Positions 25,545 to 38,057 of a stretch of 64,000 nt of DNA are shown one piece after another. Position 1 is the stretch's first letter. Every line of letters begins with the position of its first letter. Position numbers and translations under genes: made by a program. A model generated the notes under the pieces. That model saw nothing but the letters and a program-made list of their open reading frames with translations. It did not search any database and had not been told where the DNA came from. Origin of the DNA: Erysipelotrichales bacterium (lineage in GTDB: Bacteria; Bacillota_I; Bacilli_A; Erysipelotrichales; Erysipelotrichaceae). The stretch is from NCBI GenBank assembly GCA_910575705.1, contig CAJTFG010000001.1, positions 558,001-622,000 on the forward strand. Reading direction: 5' to 3'.

Positions 25545-26252
25545 ATGGAACATCTGGATGGCATCGTTCTTACATTGTTCGGATATGATATCGAGATCCA
25601 GGCTGCTGTTTTAAACTGGTTAGTCCTCGGGGCGGTTCTGTGTATGATGCTCATCATAATGGGAAAACGCTTTGAACGAGCGGATGCATCGCAGGCTCCG
25701 AAAGGGATCATGCTTGTAGTGGAGATGATCGTCGGTCTATGCCGCAACATCGTCGGTGATAATCTGAAAGATAAAACCAGTCATTACCTTCCGTTTTTCG
25801 GAACGCTGATCATCATGATGGCGGTAAGCAACCTTTTGGGACTTATCGGATTGCAGCCTCCCACATCCAATCTGAGCGTCAATATTACATTGGCAGTGAT
25901 GATGTTTCTTTTGATCCAGTATAACGGTATGCGCAAAGCGGGTATCCGCGCGCGTTTGAAAGAATTGACTGAACCGATGGTATTGTTGACACCGCTGAAT
26001 GTGATCGGTGAATTTGCTTTGCCGATTTCTTTATCCATGCGTCTGTTCGGTAATATATTGGCCGGTTCCATCATCATGCTGCTGGTATATACAGTCATGA
26101 AATCATTGTCTTGGGCAGGAATTTTCGGGTATATCGCAGCACCGCTGCTGCATTGTTACTTTGATATTTTTTCCGGTCTTATTCAGACATATATATTTTT
26201 TACATTGGCTAGTTTCTTTCTCTCACAGCAGGTTGTGGATGAGGAAGATTAG
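25545..26252 (+). CDS. atpB: F-ATPase subunit a
   Basis: 235 residues, multi-span. The conserved Arg helix is present (ISLSMRLFGNILAGSII), facing the c-ring carboxylates. ATG follows AAAGGAGGATGATTAG. It forms the ion half-channels with AtpE. Confidence 0.95.
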   Translation: MEHLDGIVLTLFGYDIEIQAAVLNWLVLGAVLCMMLIIMGKRFERADASQAPKGIMLVVEMIVGLCRNIVGDNLKDKTSHYLPFFGTLIIMMAVSNLLGLIGLQPPTSNLSVNITLAVMMFLLIQYNGMRKAGIRARLKELTEPMVLLTPLNVIGEFALPISLSMRLFGNILAGSIIMLLVYTVMKSLSWAGIFGYIAAPLLHCYFDIFSGLIQTYIFFTLASFFLSQQVVDEED

Positions 26253-26272
26253 TATAAATCACATAAATTTAG

Positions 26273-26530
<258 letters not shown>

Positions 26531-26562
26531 GAATACGTGAAGCTTAAGAAGGAGGCAAGTGT

Positions 26563-27090
26563 ATGGGCGGTTTGAATTTTGATATCAACAGCTATCTGCG
26601 TCTGGATGTAATGGATATACTGATGACTTGTATTTCTACGCTGATCATCGTTTTTATCGCAAAGCGGTTCTTTTGGGATAAGGTAACGGATTACCTTAAT
26701 CGCCGTCATGCGGTCATACAGGAAGAATTGGATGCGGCCGCCAAAGAGCGCACGGAAGCAGTGCAGCTGAAAGCGCAATACGATATGCAGATGGCAAATG
26801 CCAAGGCGGAAGCTCATAAGATCGTAGAAGCAGCGAAAGATACGGCGGCTGCCGAAAAGAAAGATATTTTACAGAAAGCTGCGGTTCAGGCAGAAAGCAT
26901 CAAAGAAAAAGCTTTTGCGGACATTGAACGGGAAAAGCAGCAGGCGCAAAAAGAGATGAAAGATGCGATCACCGACGTCGCTTTCGAAGCGGCGAAGAAG
27001 ATCGTCAAAGCGGAATTGGATGAAGCGAAGCAAAAGCAGTACATCAAGGATTTTATGGAACATGCGGGTGATGATTCATGGCCGGCATGA
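26563..27090 (+). CDS. atpF: F-ATPase subunit b
   Basis: 175 residues: an N-terminal membrane helix (about 17-37) then a long charged coiled coil with Ala/Glu/Lys repeats, the peripheral stalk. AAGGAGG precedes the ATG. It overlaps atpH by 13 nt. Confidence 0.93.
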   Translation: MGGLNFDINSYLRLDVMDILMTCISTLIIVFIAKRFFWDKVTDYLNRRHAVIQEELDAAAKERTEAVQLKAQYDMQMANAKAEAHKIVEAAKDTAAAEKKDILQKAAVQAESIKEKAFADIEREKQQAQKEMKDAITDVAFEAAKKIVKAELDEAKQKQYIKDFMEHAGDDSWPA

Positions 27091-27644
27091 TCGCACAGAA
27101 TTATGCAGATGCGTTGTTTTCTATAGGAAAAGAAGAACATAAACTGGATGCTTTTCGGGAACAGCTGAAGAGCGTGGAAGACAGCTTGCAAAAAGAACCG
27201 CAGTTTGCGCATCTTCTTACCCATCCGAAGATGGATAAGGAACAGAAGAAAAAAATGCTTACGTCGGTTTATGAGAAGACAGTCGATACAACGGTATTGA
27301 ACTTTATGAAGCTGCTCGTTGATAAAAGCCGTTTTTCGCATATTCGGGAAATATGTCAGGCGTTTTACGGCTTATATCATGAAGAGTATCAGATCGAAGT
27401 GGCATATGTGAGCACAGCGGTGCCTTTGCAGGAAGAAGATATCGCTCAGTTGAAACAGGTATTGGAACATAAGATAAAGAAAAAAACAGAGCTCGTCATC
27501 ACAGTAAATAAAGAAATGATGGCAGGGATCCGTGTGAAAATAGGTGATCAGGTAATGGACAACTCGGCTTCTGCCCGTTTGGCAAATCTGAAGGAAACGG
27601 TTGTGCGTTCTGAATTTACCAGTAAGCGAGGTGAAGGTGAATGA
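27078..27644 (+). CDS. atpH: F-ATPase subunit delta
   Basis: 188 residues. [17 protein letters not shown] is the typical N-terminal helix, and the end ([19 protein letters not shown]) is the family signature. It links the stator to F1. It overlaps both neighbours. Confidence 0.93.
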   Translation: MAGMIAQNYADALFSIGKEEHKLDAFREQLKSVEDSLQKEPQFAHLLTHPKMDKEQKKKMLTSVYEKTVDTTVLNFMKLLVDKSRFSHIREICQAFYGLYHEEYQIEVAYVSTAVPLQEEDIAQLKQVLEHKIKKKTELVITVNKEMMAGIRVKIGDQVMDNSASARLANLKETVVRSEFTSKRGEGE

Positions 27645-29161
27645 GCTTGAGACCGGAAGAGATCAGTAAGCTGATCAAAGAGCAGATCAAGCGCTATGAC
27701 GAAGTGCTGGAAATTGATGAAACAGGCAGTGTCATTACCATCGGTGATGGAATTGCGCTTATATATGGATTGCAGAACGCTATGGCAGGAGAATTGCTGC
27801 TGTTTCCGGGGGATGTCTATGGAATGGTACTGAACTTGGAAGAGGAGCATGTCGGAGCGGTATTGATGGGTGACGATACGAATATTCGGGAAGGCGATGA
27901 AGTCAAGCGCACCGGAAGGATCGTGGAAGTGCCTGTCGGGGATTGCATGCTGGGACGTGTTGTCAATGCGCTGGGACAGGCGATCGATGGAAAAGAGCCG
28001 ATCCGCAGTGATGTATATCGTCCGGTAGAACGTGTGGCGCCGGGTGTTATGACGCGTAAGAGCGTACATCAGCCGGTACAAACCGGTTTGAAGATCATTG
28101 ATTCTATGATCCCGATCGGACGGGGACAGCGTGAGCTGATCATCGGGGATCGTCAGACGGGAAAGACGGCGATCGCGATCGATACGATCATCAATCAGAA
28201 GGATACGGGCATTTACTGTATTTATGTGGCGATCGGACAGAAAGCGAGCACGGTTGCGCAGATCGTGGAAAAATTAAGAAGCCACGGAGCTTTGGAATAT
28301 ACGACGATCGTTTCTTCTACGGCATCGGAAGCTGCGCCTTTGCAGTACTTGGCGCCGTATGCCGGCTGTGCCATCGGTGAAGAATGGATGGAACAGGGAA
28401 AAGACGTATTGATCGTCTATGATGATTTAAGTAAGCATGCCGTTGCATACCGTACGATGTCTTTGTTGTTGAAGCGTCCGCCGGGACGTGAAGCATATCC
28501 GGGTGATGTCTTTTATTTGCATTCTCGTTTATTGGAGCGTGCTGCGAAATTAAACGATGAATTGGGCGGCGGATCCTTGACGGCATTGCCGATCATTGAA
28601 ACGCAGGCCGGTGATATTTCCGCTTACATACCGACGAATGTTATTTCGATCACGGATGGACAGATCTTCTTGCAGACAGAGCTGTTTAATGCCGGTATAC
28701 GTCCTGCTGTAGACAGCGGTTTGTCGGTATCCCGTGTAGGTTCTGCGGCGCAGATCAAAGCGATGAAGCAGGTTTCCGGCTCTTTAAAGCTGGAATTGGC
28801 GCAGTTTAAGGAGATGCAGGCGTTTGCGAAATTCGGAAGCGATTTGGATACCGCAACGAAAGACGTGCTGGATCATGGAGAGCGCTTAACGCAATTACTC
28901 GTTCAAAATCAGTATGATCCGATGCCGGTAGAAGAACAGGTGCTTTCTCTTTTTGCGGCAAATCACAAATATCTGAAAAAGATAGATCCGGATAACGTCG
29001 CGGAATATGAAAAAGAGATGCTTTCTTTTATGAAGCGCCGTCATGCGGATATCGTATGTGATATAAAGGAAAAAGGAAAGCTGGATGATGCGTTAGAAAC
29101 GAGTATTTGTGCGGCTCTTGATGAATTTGCTTTAGAATTTGACAGCCGGATGGAAGGATAA
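27641..29161 (+). CDS. atpA: F-ATPase subunit alpha
   Basis: 506 residues. Degenerate nucleotide-site P-loop [11 protein letters not shown]; ends with the helical domain. It forms the hexamer with AtpD. Start GAATGAGC overlaps the atpH stop. Confidence 0.96.
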   Translation: MSLRPEEISKLIKEQIKRYDEVLEIDETGSVITIGDGIALIYGLQNAMAGELLLFPGDVYGMVLNLEEEHVGAVLMGDDTNIREGDEVKRTGRIVEVPVGDCMLGRVVNALGQAIDGKEPIRSDVYRPVERVAPGVMTRKSVHQPVQTGLKIIDSMIPIGRGQRELIIGDRQTGKTAIAIDTIINQKDTGIYCIYVAIGQKASTVAQIVEKLRSHGALEYTTIVSSTASEAAPLQYLAPYAGCAIGEEWMEQGKDVLIVYDDLSKHAVAYRTMSLLLKRPPGREAYPGDVFYLHSRLLERAAKLNDELGGGSLTALPIIETQAGDISAYIPTNVISITDGQIFLQTELFNAGIRPAVDSGLSVSRVGSAAQIKAMKQVSGSLKLELAQFKEMQAFAKFGSDLDTATKDVLDHGERLTQLLVQNQYDPMPVEEQVLSLFAANHKYLKKIDPDNVAEYEKEMLSFMKRRHADIVCDIKEKGKLDDALETSICAALDEFALEFDSRMEG

Positions 29162-29163
29162 TT

Positions 29164-31817
<2,654 letters not shown>

Positions 31818-31823
31818 TAAAAA

Positions 31824-31874
31824 CAGCAGCATGTAACGTATGTTTCTGAGAGACGTACGTACGGCTGCTTTTTA
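31824..31874 (+). terminator. Terminator of the atp operon
   Basis: AGCAGC pairs with GCTGCT around an inner GTAACGTA/TACGTAC stem, followed by TTTTTAATTT. Cassette V3's end element starts 5 nt later. Confidence 0.7.
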
Positions 31875-31878
31875 ATTT

Positions 31879-32217
31879 CCTCTGTATGGTATACAGAACT
31901 ATGATGCTTATCATAGTTATCTTACATCAACAGAGCCGGACGCTGTATACGATGTACATACGTATTGTTCAAGCTGCTTCCGGGATAAAAGATATAATAG
32001 CCGGAATTGCCGATTGTCCATGCGCCACCTGAAGGAGAACCATAAGGCCTCACTATAGGAGTTGATGTCCAAGATTCATCATATAAGAATCCGTTAGAAA
32101 CCGACCAAGATAGAACAGGCAGTAAGTTTCCATTGCAAAACTGAGGACCTGCGTTCGTGCCAACTGAACAGCTTGTCGTATAAACAGGAAGTACTTTACC
32201 ATAGGCAGAAATCGTGC
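31879..32217 (-). other. Variable cassette V3
   Basis: 5' box 32206-32217, 3' box 31931-31945, core 260 nt, open from TISAYGKVLPVYTT to HRIQRPALLM. Inner arms of the end element are AACTATGAT and ATCATAGTT. The core resembles V17 (DESWTSTPIV versus EEIWMSTPIA). The 5' flank continues in frame as GRLFILLFPSWISYS, shared with V8 and V10. Confidence 0.85.
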
Positions 32218-32415
32218 TATAGCTGATCCAAGAAGGGAACAAGAGAATGAAAAGCCTACCTTTATAGAAAGGATACCAAATAATATACAAAAAATTATTA
32301 GTAAATATTGGAAATGCATATCCTCTCCATGGTAAACGAATCCCACCTTACAACGGAACCCCGCTCCTCACCATATTAACCGAATCCCTGCCCTCATTAT
32401 CTTCTTTCTACCTTT

Positions 32416-32712
32416 CCTCTATGTCTTATATAGAATCATAATACCTATTATAGCTTTCTAATTTATACAGAGCCGGACGCTGATAGGAATAATTGCGTGC
32501 AGATGAAGAGCCGGTGCTTAAGGCATCAGGCACTCCTAATGGAGAAATTGCACTGGCCCATTTTCGAGGATCTTCATTCGGGCGATAACTAGAGTTCCAG
32601 TAGCATTCAAACTGAATTGAGGTAAATGGTTTCCAGCGAAAATATAAATCTTGACTTCCGTTCCAGCTAACACCCGAAATCACAAATATTCGGTGATAGA
32701 CAGAAATCGTGC
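32416..32712 (-). other. Variable cassette V4
   Basis: 5' box 32701-32712, 3' box 32468-32482, core 218 nt. The open frame runs TISVYHRIFVISGVSWN to ARNYSYQRPALY and continues through the hairpin as KLESYNRYYDSI. Inner arms ATAAT and ATTAT. Its 5' flank matches that of V7 on the other strand. Confidence 0.85.
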
Positions 32713-32867
32713 TGTCTTAGAAACGAACTCACCTTATAATGGAACCCCAGTCCGAGTTTTAAACACAGTCTTCCTATGCATAAAAATTTATCCACTATTT
32801 CATTTTAACCTACCTATAAAATAACGATAACAGAATTTATAAAAATATGCAGGTAAAAAAGAAAGAT
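32713..32867 (-). repeat. Cassette flank repeated upstream of V20
   Basis: The stretch around ATAACGATAACAGAATTTAT and TGCAGGTAAAAAAGAAAG is nearly identical to 63490-63585. Together with the end elements, V5 and V20 share about 165 nt of flank while their cores are unrelated. Confidence 0.75.
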
Positions 32868-33174
32868 CCTCTGTATGCTATGTGAAATTATAATGCTTAC
32901 TATAATTATTTATTATACCTACTATGGATTATATACAGAGCCGGACGCTGATGAAAGCCTTCTTTTGAGTTTAGGTTAGGATAATCATGTCCCGGTCTAC
33001 CTTTAATATCCCATGCAAAGGAACCTGATGAATAAGAAGATGAGCCCCATACAGTATCATATACATAATTGGTTTCGCTATATTGGAAATATAAATCGTT
33101 GACATTATTACATAACCCTCCGCTGCAATGTGCCAGCGGTTTATAAACGATGTTATGAAATACGGAAATCGTGC
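32868..33174 (-). other. Variable cassette V5
   Basis: 5' box 33163-33174 (one base changed), 3' box 32936-32950, core 212 nt, open from TISVFHNIVYKPLAHCSGG to EGFHQRPALY. Inner arms AATTATA and TATAATT around ATGCTTAC, with an extra 17 nt before the 3' box as in V20. Confidence 0.85.
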
Positions 33175-33351
33175 GCATAGCAGAATCAAGCATTCATCCA
33201 CTTTCTCCTTTACTTTGTAATTTTATCATAAGAAATAAAATATAGTGTTAAATAAATAAAATGGGTATATTTGTAAAGGGATCGCATAGGGATGTCTTTG
33301 CTTTTTAATATGCGTATGGTAAAATAAATATGGCAACAGGAGGTTACCGAT

Positions 33352-34773
33352 ATGAATAAATTTGAATTTGATTCTAAAGACAATGAATCCTCATTGTCCA
33401 ATATGATAAATGAATATGACAGTGATAACGCATTGCGAAATAAAATAGAATCGATAAAAAAACAGAAAGCGATGGAAGAGGAAAAAAGGCAGCGTCAATG
33501 GGAAGAAACTCCGCGCGGTGACGTTAGAGAAGAACGTGAAGCGTCTGTACATGAGACAACAGAAATGCCGCCAATGGGTGCATCTTCCCGTCCGTTTATG
33601 AATGCGGATGCGGAGATGACACAAGTATTTCATGCCGATCGTCCGTCTGCAGACGGTGATGGGGACAAAACATTGGTTATCATGGATAATAAGATCCAGC
33701 GCAATTACGGAGAGTATGAACCGACAGCGATGGATGTCCGTTTAGAAGAGGGCTATGAAAGTGATAATGACGAACGGTTAGCGCCGGAGTTTGAGATCAA
33801 TAATGAAAAAATAACAGAAGAAGATATCGAAGAATACTTGCCGGAAGATAATAAACAGAAACCTAAAAAAGAAACAGATTCTACGAATAAGGCGATTACC
33901 TATGCGATCATCGGTGTTATCAGTCTTTGTGTGATCGGATTAGCGATATTCGGATTGAATGCATTAGGTGTTTTCGGAGGAAAAGATGACAGCACATCAT
34001 TGAATTTGGATGAAGTAGTTGTCAGCGAAGAGAATAAAGAAGAGATCGGGGCTAATCATTTTTCTATCAAAGAGAGCGAAGTTGAAAAGATTACCGATGC
34101 TCGTTTGATATCTTTGGCAGAAGCGGAAGCGAGAAGTACCGAAGAAGGAACAAAGGTGCAGATCACTACGGTGGATAAGTCTGATCTGAAGAGTGAAAAA
34201 GGAACGTATAAAGTTACGTTCTCTACGCGAAAAGGAACCGAAGTAACGGTAAAAGCTACGGTGACAGCATCGGATAAAGATGATGAAGAGGATGACAAGA
34301 AGGATAACAGTGCGAAGAGAACAGAGCTGGAAGGACAGATCAAGGTGTATCAAGATCGGATTGCGGCTTTGGAAGCAGAAAATACTGCGGATAAAGATTA
34401 TATCGATACCGCCGGAGAAGCAAAAGCAAAGATCGTGAACGGATATAATGAACGGTTAATGGCGGCTAAGCGCGAATACGGCAGTGCGGAAGCAATGTTT
34501 AATACCGCGAAAGCGGAACTGGACAATGCCAATGCATCGGGGGATGCGGATAGCATCGCCGCTGCTCAGGAAAAATATGCGACAGCAGAAGCGGCATTGA
34601 ATACGGCCGGTAATAACCTTACTGCTTTAGAAGCGGAAATATCCGGCAAACAAAATGAGATCGATGCGGAAGTCGTCAATAAACAAGCGGCGACTTCACA
34701 GAGAAATCAGGAGATCATCAATTTACAGAATGAAATAAAAAGTTTGCAGGATCAGCTGAATAATCTGGACTGA
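33352..34773 (+). CDS. Single-span membrane protein with extracellular coiled coil
   Basis: 473 residues. The N-terminal 180 residues are acidic and cytoplasmic, a membrane helix spans about 183-210 (AIIGVISLCVIGLAIFGL), then a Ser/Thr/Lys region and a long coiled coil rich in Ala, Glu and Gln (about 325-473). It has no lipobox or sortase signal. ACAGGAGG precedes the ATG. The shape suits a cell-envelope or division-associated tether; no family assigned. Confidence 0.75.
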   Translation: MNKFEFDSKDNESSLSNMINEYDSDNALRNKIESIKKQKAMEEEKRQRQWEETPRGDVREEREASVHETTEMPPMGASSRPFMNADAEMTQVFHADRPSADGDGDKTLVIMDNKIQRNYGEYEPTAMDVRLEEGYESDNDERLAPEFEINNEKITEEDIEEYLPEDNKQKPKKETDSTNKAITYAIIGVISLCVIGLAIFGLNALGVFGGKDDSTSLNLDEVVVSEENKEEIGANHFSIKESEVEKITDARLISLAEAEARSTEEGTKVQITTVDKSDLKSEKGTYKVTFSTRKGTEVTVKATVTASDKDDEEDDKKDNSAKRTELEGQIKVYQDRIAALEAENTADKDYIDTAGEAKAKIVNGYNERLMAAKREYGSAEAMFNTAKAELDNANASGDADSIAAAQEKYATAEAALNTAGNNLTALEAEISGKQNEIDAEVVNKQAATSQRNQEIINLQNEIKSLQDQLNNLD

Positions 34774-34779
34774 TATACG

Positions 34780-34814
34780 AATGACTCCCTTTGCATAAAG
34801 AGAGTCATTTTTTC
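34780..34814 (+). terminator. Terminator of the coiled-coil gene
   Basis: AATGACTC/GAGTCATT with a T run. Confidence 0.8.
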
Positions 34815-34954
34815 GTATGTATGCATATTATGAATAAAATACGGCTATATATATTATGAGGATATAAGGGTATCTTTCATTATTGTAATATTAATGACAT
34901 TGCTTAAGCGCTTATAATAATGGTATAATAAATCCGCTGATAAGGAGGTAACAG

Positions 34955-36148
34955 ATGGAACGTATAAAGCGTTTTCTTCATCGTAAATTAGATGGTTATA
35001 CGATTGATGAATACATTGTCATGGGCATCTGTATCTCTATTTTTTTACCGTTTTATATCACGCTGGCAACTATTTTGCTTGCGATCACATATTTGTGTTT
35101 TACAGGAAAGATCAAGGCGGTTCTTACGTCCGTACCGAAAGCGGGGTACTTGTATTGTTTTATCTTTATGATCACGCTGTTGTCGCTGATAAGCGGCAAT
35201 GATCTCGGCGCTTTATGCTCTGTTGGGATCCTTGTCATCTTTATCTTTATCTTATACTTTCGAATGACGGTCACAAAGCGTTTGTTTGAATTTATCATGG
35301 ATGCCTGTTGTCTTCTTTCTTGGTTTTGCGCACTGTTCGCATTTACCGAATTTTATGGGATATCCCATGCTTTAGGATTTCGTTTTTTGAAGTTTGCGGT
35401 CGTTGATGATCCGAATTTTCGTATCAATTCCACATTCTTTAACGCCAATTATTACGCTATGATGATCGAGTTCCTCATTCTCATCTGTATATATAAGATG
35501 ATGAAGGTACAATCCTTCCGCAGGATCGTCTATTATCTGATCACGATCGCATGCAATCTCATGGCGTTGTATTTATCCGGATGCCGTACGGCATGGGCAC
35601 CGTTTGCGATCACGATCCCGCTGATGTTTTTTCTTAATCACAAAACGCTGTACTTTCGGACGACGATGGCGATCTACGGTATAGGGGCGCTTATCCTCGT
35701 GATAAACCCTGATTTATTTCCGCGGTTTGATACGTTAGTGGAATATTTTGTCATTCGTGTCGATATATGGAAAGCGGCTTGGCGGGGTATTGTGGAAAGC
35801 CCGTTGTTTGGAAAGGGACCTTTGACCTATTTCCATACGTATGCGGAATTGGGCGGTCCTTACACTCAGCATGCGCATAATGTCATGCTGGATCCTTTGT
35901 TGAGTTTCGGTGTAATACCTATTTTATTTGCAGGAGTATATATGTATGATCGCTGTAAAGAGATATGGCAGTTGTATTCACAGCGAATCAATATCCGTTT
36001 GTTTTCTTTGATCATCGGTTTTATCCTGACGGTACTTTTACACGGTATCTTTGATTACACGATATTCTGGGTGCAGACGGCATTGCTGTTTCTGGTTGTG
36101 ACAGCTTCGCCTAGCATGTATATAAGAGAAAGAGATAAGACCGAATAG
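34955..36148 (+). CDS. O-antigen ligase/polymerase-like (Wzy-C) membrane protein
   Basis: 397 residues with about ten membrane helices. The large extracellular loop holds the conserved late pattern WRGIVESPLFGKGPLTYFH and the His-rich YTQHAHNVMLD, as in Wzy_C ligases that attach or polymerise glycans on a lipid carrier. ATAAGGAGG precedes the ATG. A TagO/WecA-type transferase lies 4.6 kb downstream, but no glycan cluster is present here, so the substrate is unknown. Confidence 0.8.
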   Translation: MERIKRFLHRKLDGYTIDEYIVMGICISIFLPFYITLATILLAITYLCFTGKIKAVLTSVPKAGYLYCFIFMITLLSLISGNDLGALCSVGILVIFIFILYFRMTVTKRLFEFIMDACCLLSWFCALFAFTEFYGISHALGFRFLKFAVVDDPNFRINSTFFNANYYAMMIEFLILICIYKMMKVQSFRRIVYYLITIACNLMALYLSGCRTAWAPFAITIPLMFFLNHKTLYFRTTMAIYGIGALILVINPDLFPRFDTLVEYFVIRVDIWKAAWRGIVESPLFGKGPLTYFHTYAELGGPYTQHAHNVMLDPLLSFGVIPILFAGVYMYDRCKEIWQLYSQRINIRLFSLIIGFILTVLLHGIFDYTIFWVQTALLFLVVTASPSMYIRERDKTE

Positions 36149-36160
36149 GTCTTATTTTTA
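36135..36160 (+). terminator. Terminator of the Wzy-C gene
   Basis: ATAAGACC/GGTCTTAT with a GAATA loop overlapping the stop codon, then T-rich sequence. Confidence 0.75.
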
Positions 36161-36177
36161 CTTATATATGAAATATT

Positions 36178-36205
36178 TTGACATTTAATGGAATATATAT
36201 ATAAT
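36178..36205 (+). promoter_or_regulatory. Promoter of the DUF1146 gene
   Basis: TTGACA, 16 nt, TATAAT. Confidence 0.6.
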
Positions 36206-36229
36206 ATAGATGGCATAAACGGAGGAACT

Positions 36230-36424
36230 ATGACTGATTATTTTATTATGAAAACCGCCCTTCATCTGCTTTCTTTTATCGTATCGTTTTATGCATTGAG
36301 CGGTATACGTTTGGATAAGGTGTTTCAAGTGCATGAGCCTTTAAAAGCACAGATTTTGCTGATACTGTCATCTATGGGATTGGGGTATACCGTCGCTCAG
36401 TTTTTACTGGCGCTGTCATTTTAA
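36230..36424 (+). CDS. DUF1146/YwzB-type membrane protein
   Basis: 64 residues with two membrane helices and the linking motif ALSGIRLDKVFQ, then LKAQILLILSSMGLGY, typical of DUF1146. The start chosen has CGGAGGAAC upstream; a longer frame from 36188 runs through the promoter. In Bacillus this gene lies near atp, murA and spoIID; here it precedes the AraC regulator and spoIID. The function is unknown. Confidence 0.75.
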   Translation: MTDYFIMKTALHLLSFIVSFYALSGIRLDKVFQVHEPLKAQILLILSSMGLGYTVAQFLLALSF

Positions 36425-36445
36425 CGTGATATAGGGAGAAAGCGT

Positions 36446-38014
36446 ATGTATAAGGTTTTATTCATCGGTGATGATGCGATCCGCAAAACGACGGCTGCCT
36501 GTATGCCGGATCAGTCTTCTTATGATTGGCAGATGCTCCATGTCGTTATGGATATGCAGGACGTGTGTGAACAGCTGCGTAAGGACCGGTTTGATATGAT
36601 CATTATGGAATATGATGGTAAGGGTGGAAAGAGTTTGTCTTTGATCGAAGAGATAAAAAAGAGAAATCATCAAATACCGATCATCATCGTATCGGATTTC
36701 GATGATTTTGATTCTGTCAAAACAGCGTTGAAAGCAGGAGCCTTTGATTTTCTGCAGCGGCGGTTTTTAACAAAAGAAACGCTGTCTGCTTCGATGATTC
36801 AGGCGTTGAAAAATGCACAAACGAGCAGTACGGTCGAAGAAAATGCATTTGAACGGCTTCAGCAATGTCTGATCTTGATAAAAAACCGCCATGTCGTTGA
36901 ACCTTCGGAATTTCAAAGCGTTTTAGAGCTTCCTGCTTTCGATAGGTACCGTACGGGAATGCGGCTGGCATATTTCCGTATCGATAATATTCATCTGCTG
37001 TATCGGCTTTATGATTTGAATCACGGCAATATTCATCATACGTTAAAAAAGATGATCCGGGATATACTTGTGGAAACTTCTCATCACAGTATTTTTATTT
37101 CCAATCATTCCGGTGTTATATTATTTCATCAGGAAGAAGAACAGCACATTCATGCTTTATGTCAGAAAATCCTATATCATGTACATCATGTTATGGGGAT
37201 GCATGTATCGATCACGTTGTCTGCTGTCTTACCTTCTTTGTCACAGTTTCATTCTTGCTTCTGTCATCTTTTAGACATTCATGACATGCGTTTTTATGTC
37301 GGCGAGGGTATTTTGATGCAAGCGGATGAAAGAGAAGCGTTTTACCATTTGGATTATCAGAATGTTCGCTTTCATTTACAGATGATCGAACAGGTGGAAC
37401 AGCGTATCTTTTCACATCTGTCCGCTTTGATAGAAGAAACGCTTGTTTACATGAAAGATCATCGTATTCATCCGGATGATGTGCGGAATTATTTTGTTTT
37501 CATCTTTAATAATATAGAAGGCAATGCGATCATCAAAGGCATGCGGAAAGCATTTCATTTTGATCTCATCCACACACAGCTGCAAGAATGTGAAACGATG
37601 GAGCGGCTGAAGGAAATTGCCGAGAAGGCATTTCAGCAGCTGCATGAATGGATGCTGGATGCAAGTCAGAACCGTTACCGCAAGGATATTATGGAGATCA
37701 TAGCGTATGTGGAAGAACATTATACAAAGAAAGTATCCCTGCATATGATCGCTTCTCATTTCAATATCAACGAGAGCTATTTAAGCCGGATATTTAAGAT
37801 GGAAACCGGGAAAACACTGATCTACTTTATCAATGAACGAAAGATGAAAAAGGCACGGGAACTTTTATGTGATCCCGATATCATGATCAAAGAAGCGGCC
37901 TATCAGGTAGGGATCGAAGATCAGTTTTATTTTAATAAAGTATTTCGTAAATTTTATGGCATCTCTCCGAGCGCCTATCGGAAAAAGATACGATCGGAAT
38001 TGGAAAAAGCATAA
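36446..38014 (+). CDS. AraC-type regulator with a degenerate receiver domain
   Basis: 522 residues. Residues 1-115 resemble a receiver (IGDD at 7-10), but the phospho-acceptor position in MIIMEYDGKGG is Glu55 and the conserved Lys near the end is Arg (LQRRF), so phosphorylation is doubtful. A long middle region links to a C-terminal AraC double helix-turn-helix (about 410-515: SLHMIASHFNINESYLSRIF, EAAYQVGIEDQFYFNKVF). Such YesN-like regulators usually sit beside a sensor kinase; none is here. It ends in a hairpin that overlaps the spoIID start. Confidence 0.85.
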   Translation: MYKVLFIGDDAIRKTTAACMPDQSSYDWQMLHVVMDMQDVCEQLRKDRFDMIIMEYDGKGGKSLSLIEEIKKRNHQIPIIIVSDFDDFDSVKTALKAGAFDFLQRRFLTKETLSASMIQALKNAQTSSTVEENAFERLQQCLILIKNRHVVEPSEFQSVLELPAFDRYRTGMRLAYFRIDNIHLLYRLYDLNHGNIHHTLKKMIRDILVETSHHSIFISNHSGVILFHQEEEQHIHALCQKILYHVHHVMGMHVSITLSAVLPSLSQFHSCFCHLLDIHDMRFYVGEGILMQADEREAFYHLDYQNVRFHLQMIEQVEQRIFSHLSALIEETLVYMKDHRIHPDDVRNYFVFIFNNIEGNAIIKGMRKAFHFDLIHTQLQECETMERLKEIAEKAFQQLHEWMLDASQNRYRKDIMEIIAYVEEHYTKKVSLHMIASHFNINESYLSRIFKMETGKTLIYFINERKMKKARELLCDPDIMIKEAAYQVGIEDQFYFNKVFRKFYGISPSAYRKKIRSELEKA

Positions 38015-38020
38015 ATTATC

Positions 38021-38057
38021 ATCACCTTCATACAATGATGTGAGGGTGATTTTTTTG
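38021..38057 (+). terminator. Hairpin terminator that contains the spoIID ribosome site and start
   Basis: ATCACCTTCA (38021-38030) pairs with TGAGGGTGAT (38041-38050), followed by TTTTTT. The 3' arm supplies GAGGGTG and the T run supplies the TTG start, so ending the AraC transcript and starting SpoIID translation compete for the same bases. Confidence 0.6.

Noticed and set aside
31879-33174. Miniature transposable elements (MITE)
   Set aside because: MITE copies share their interior. Here the interiors are unrelated but keep a reading frame, and I see no target-site duplication or terminal inverted repeats across whole units.
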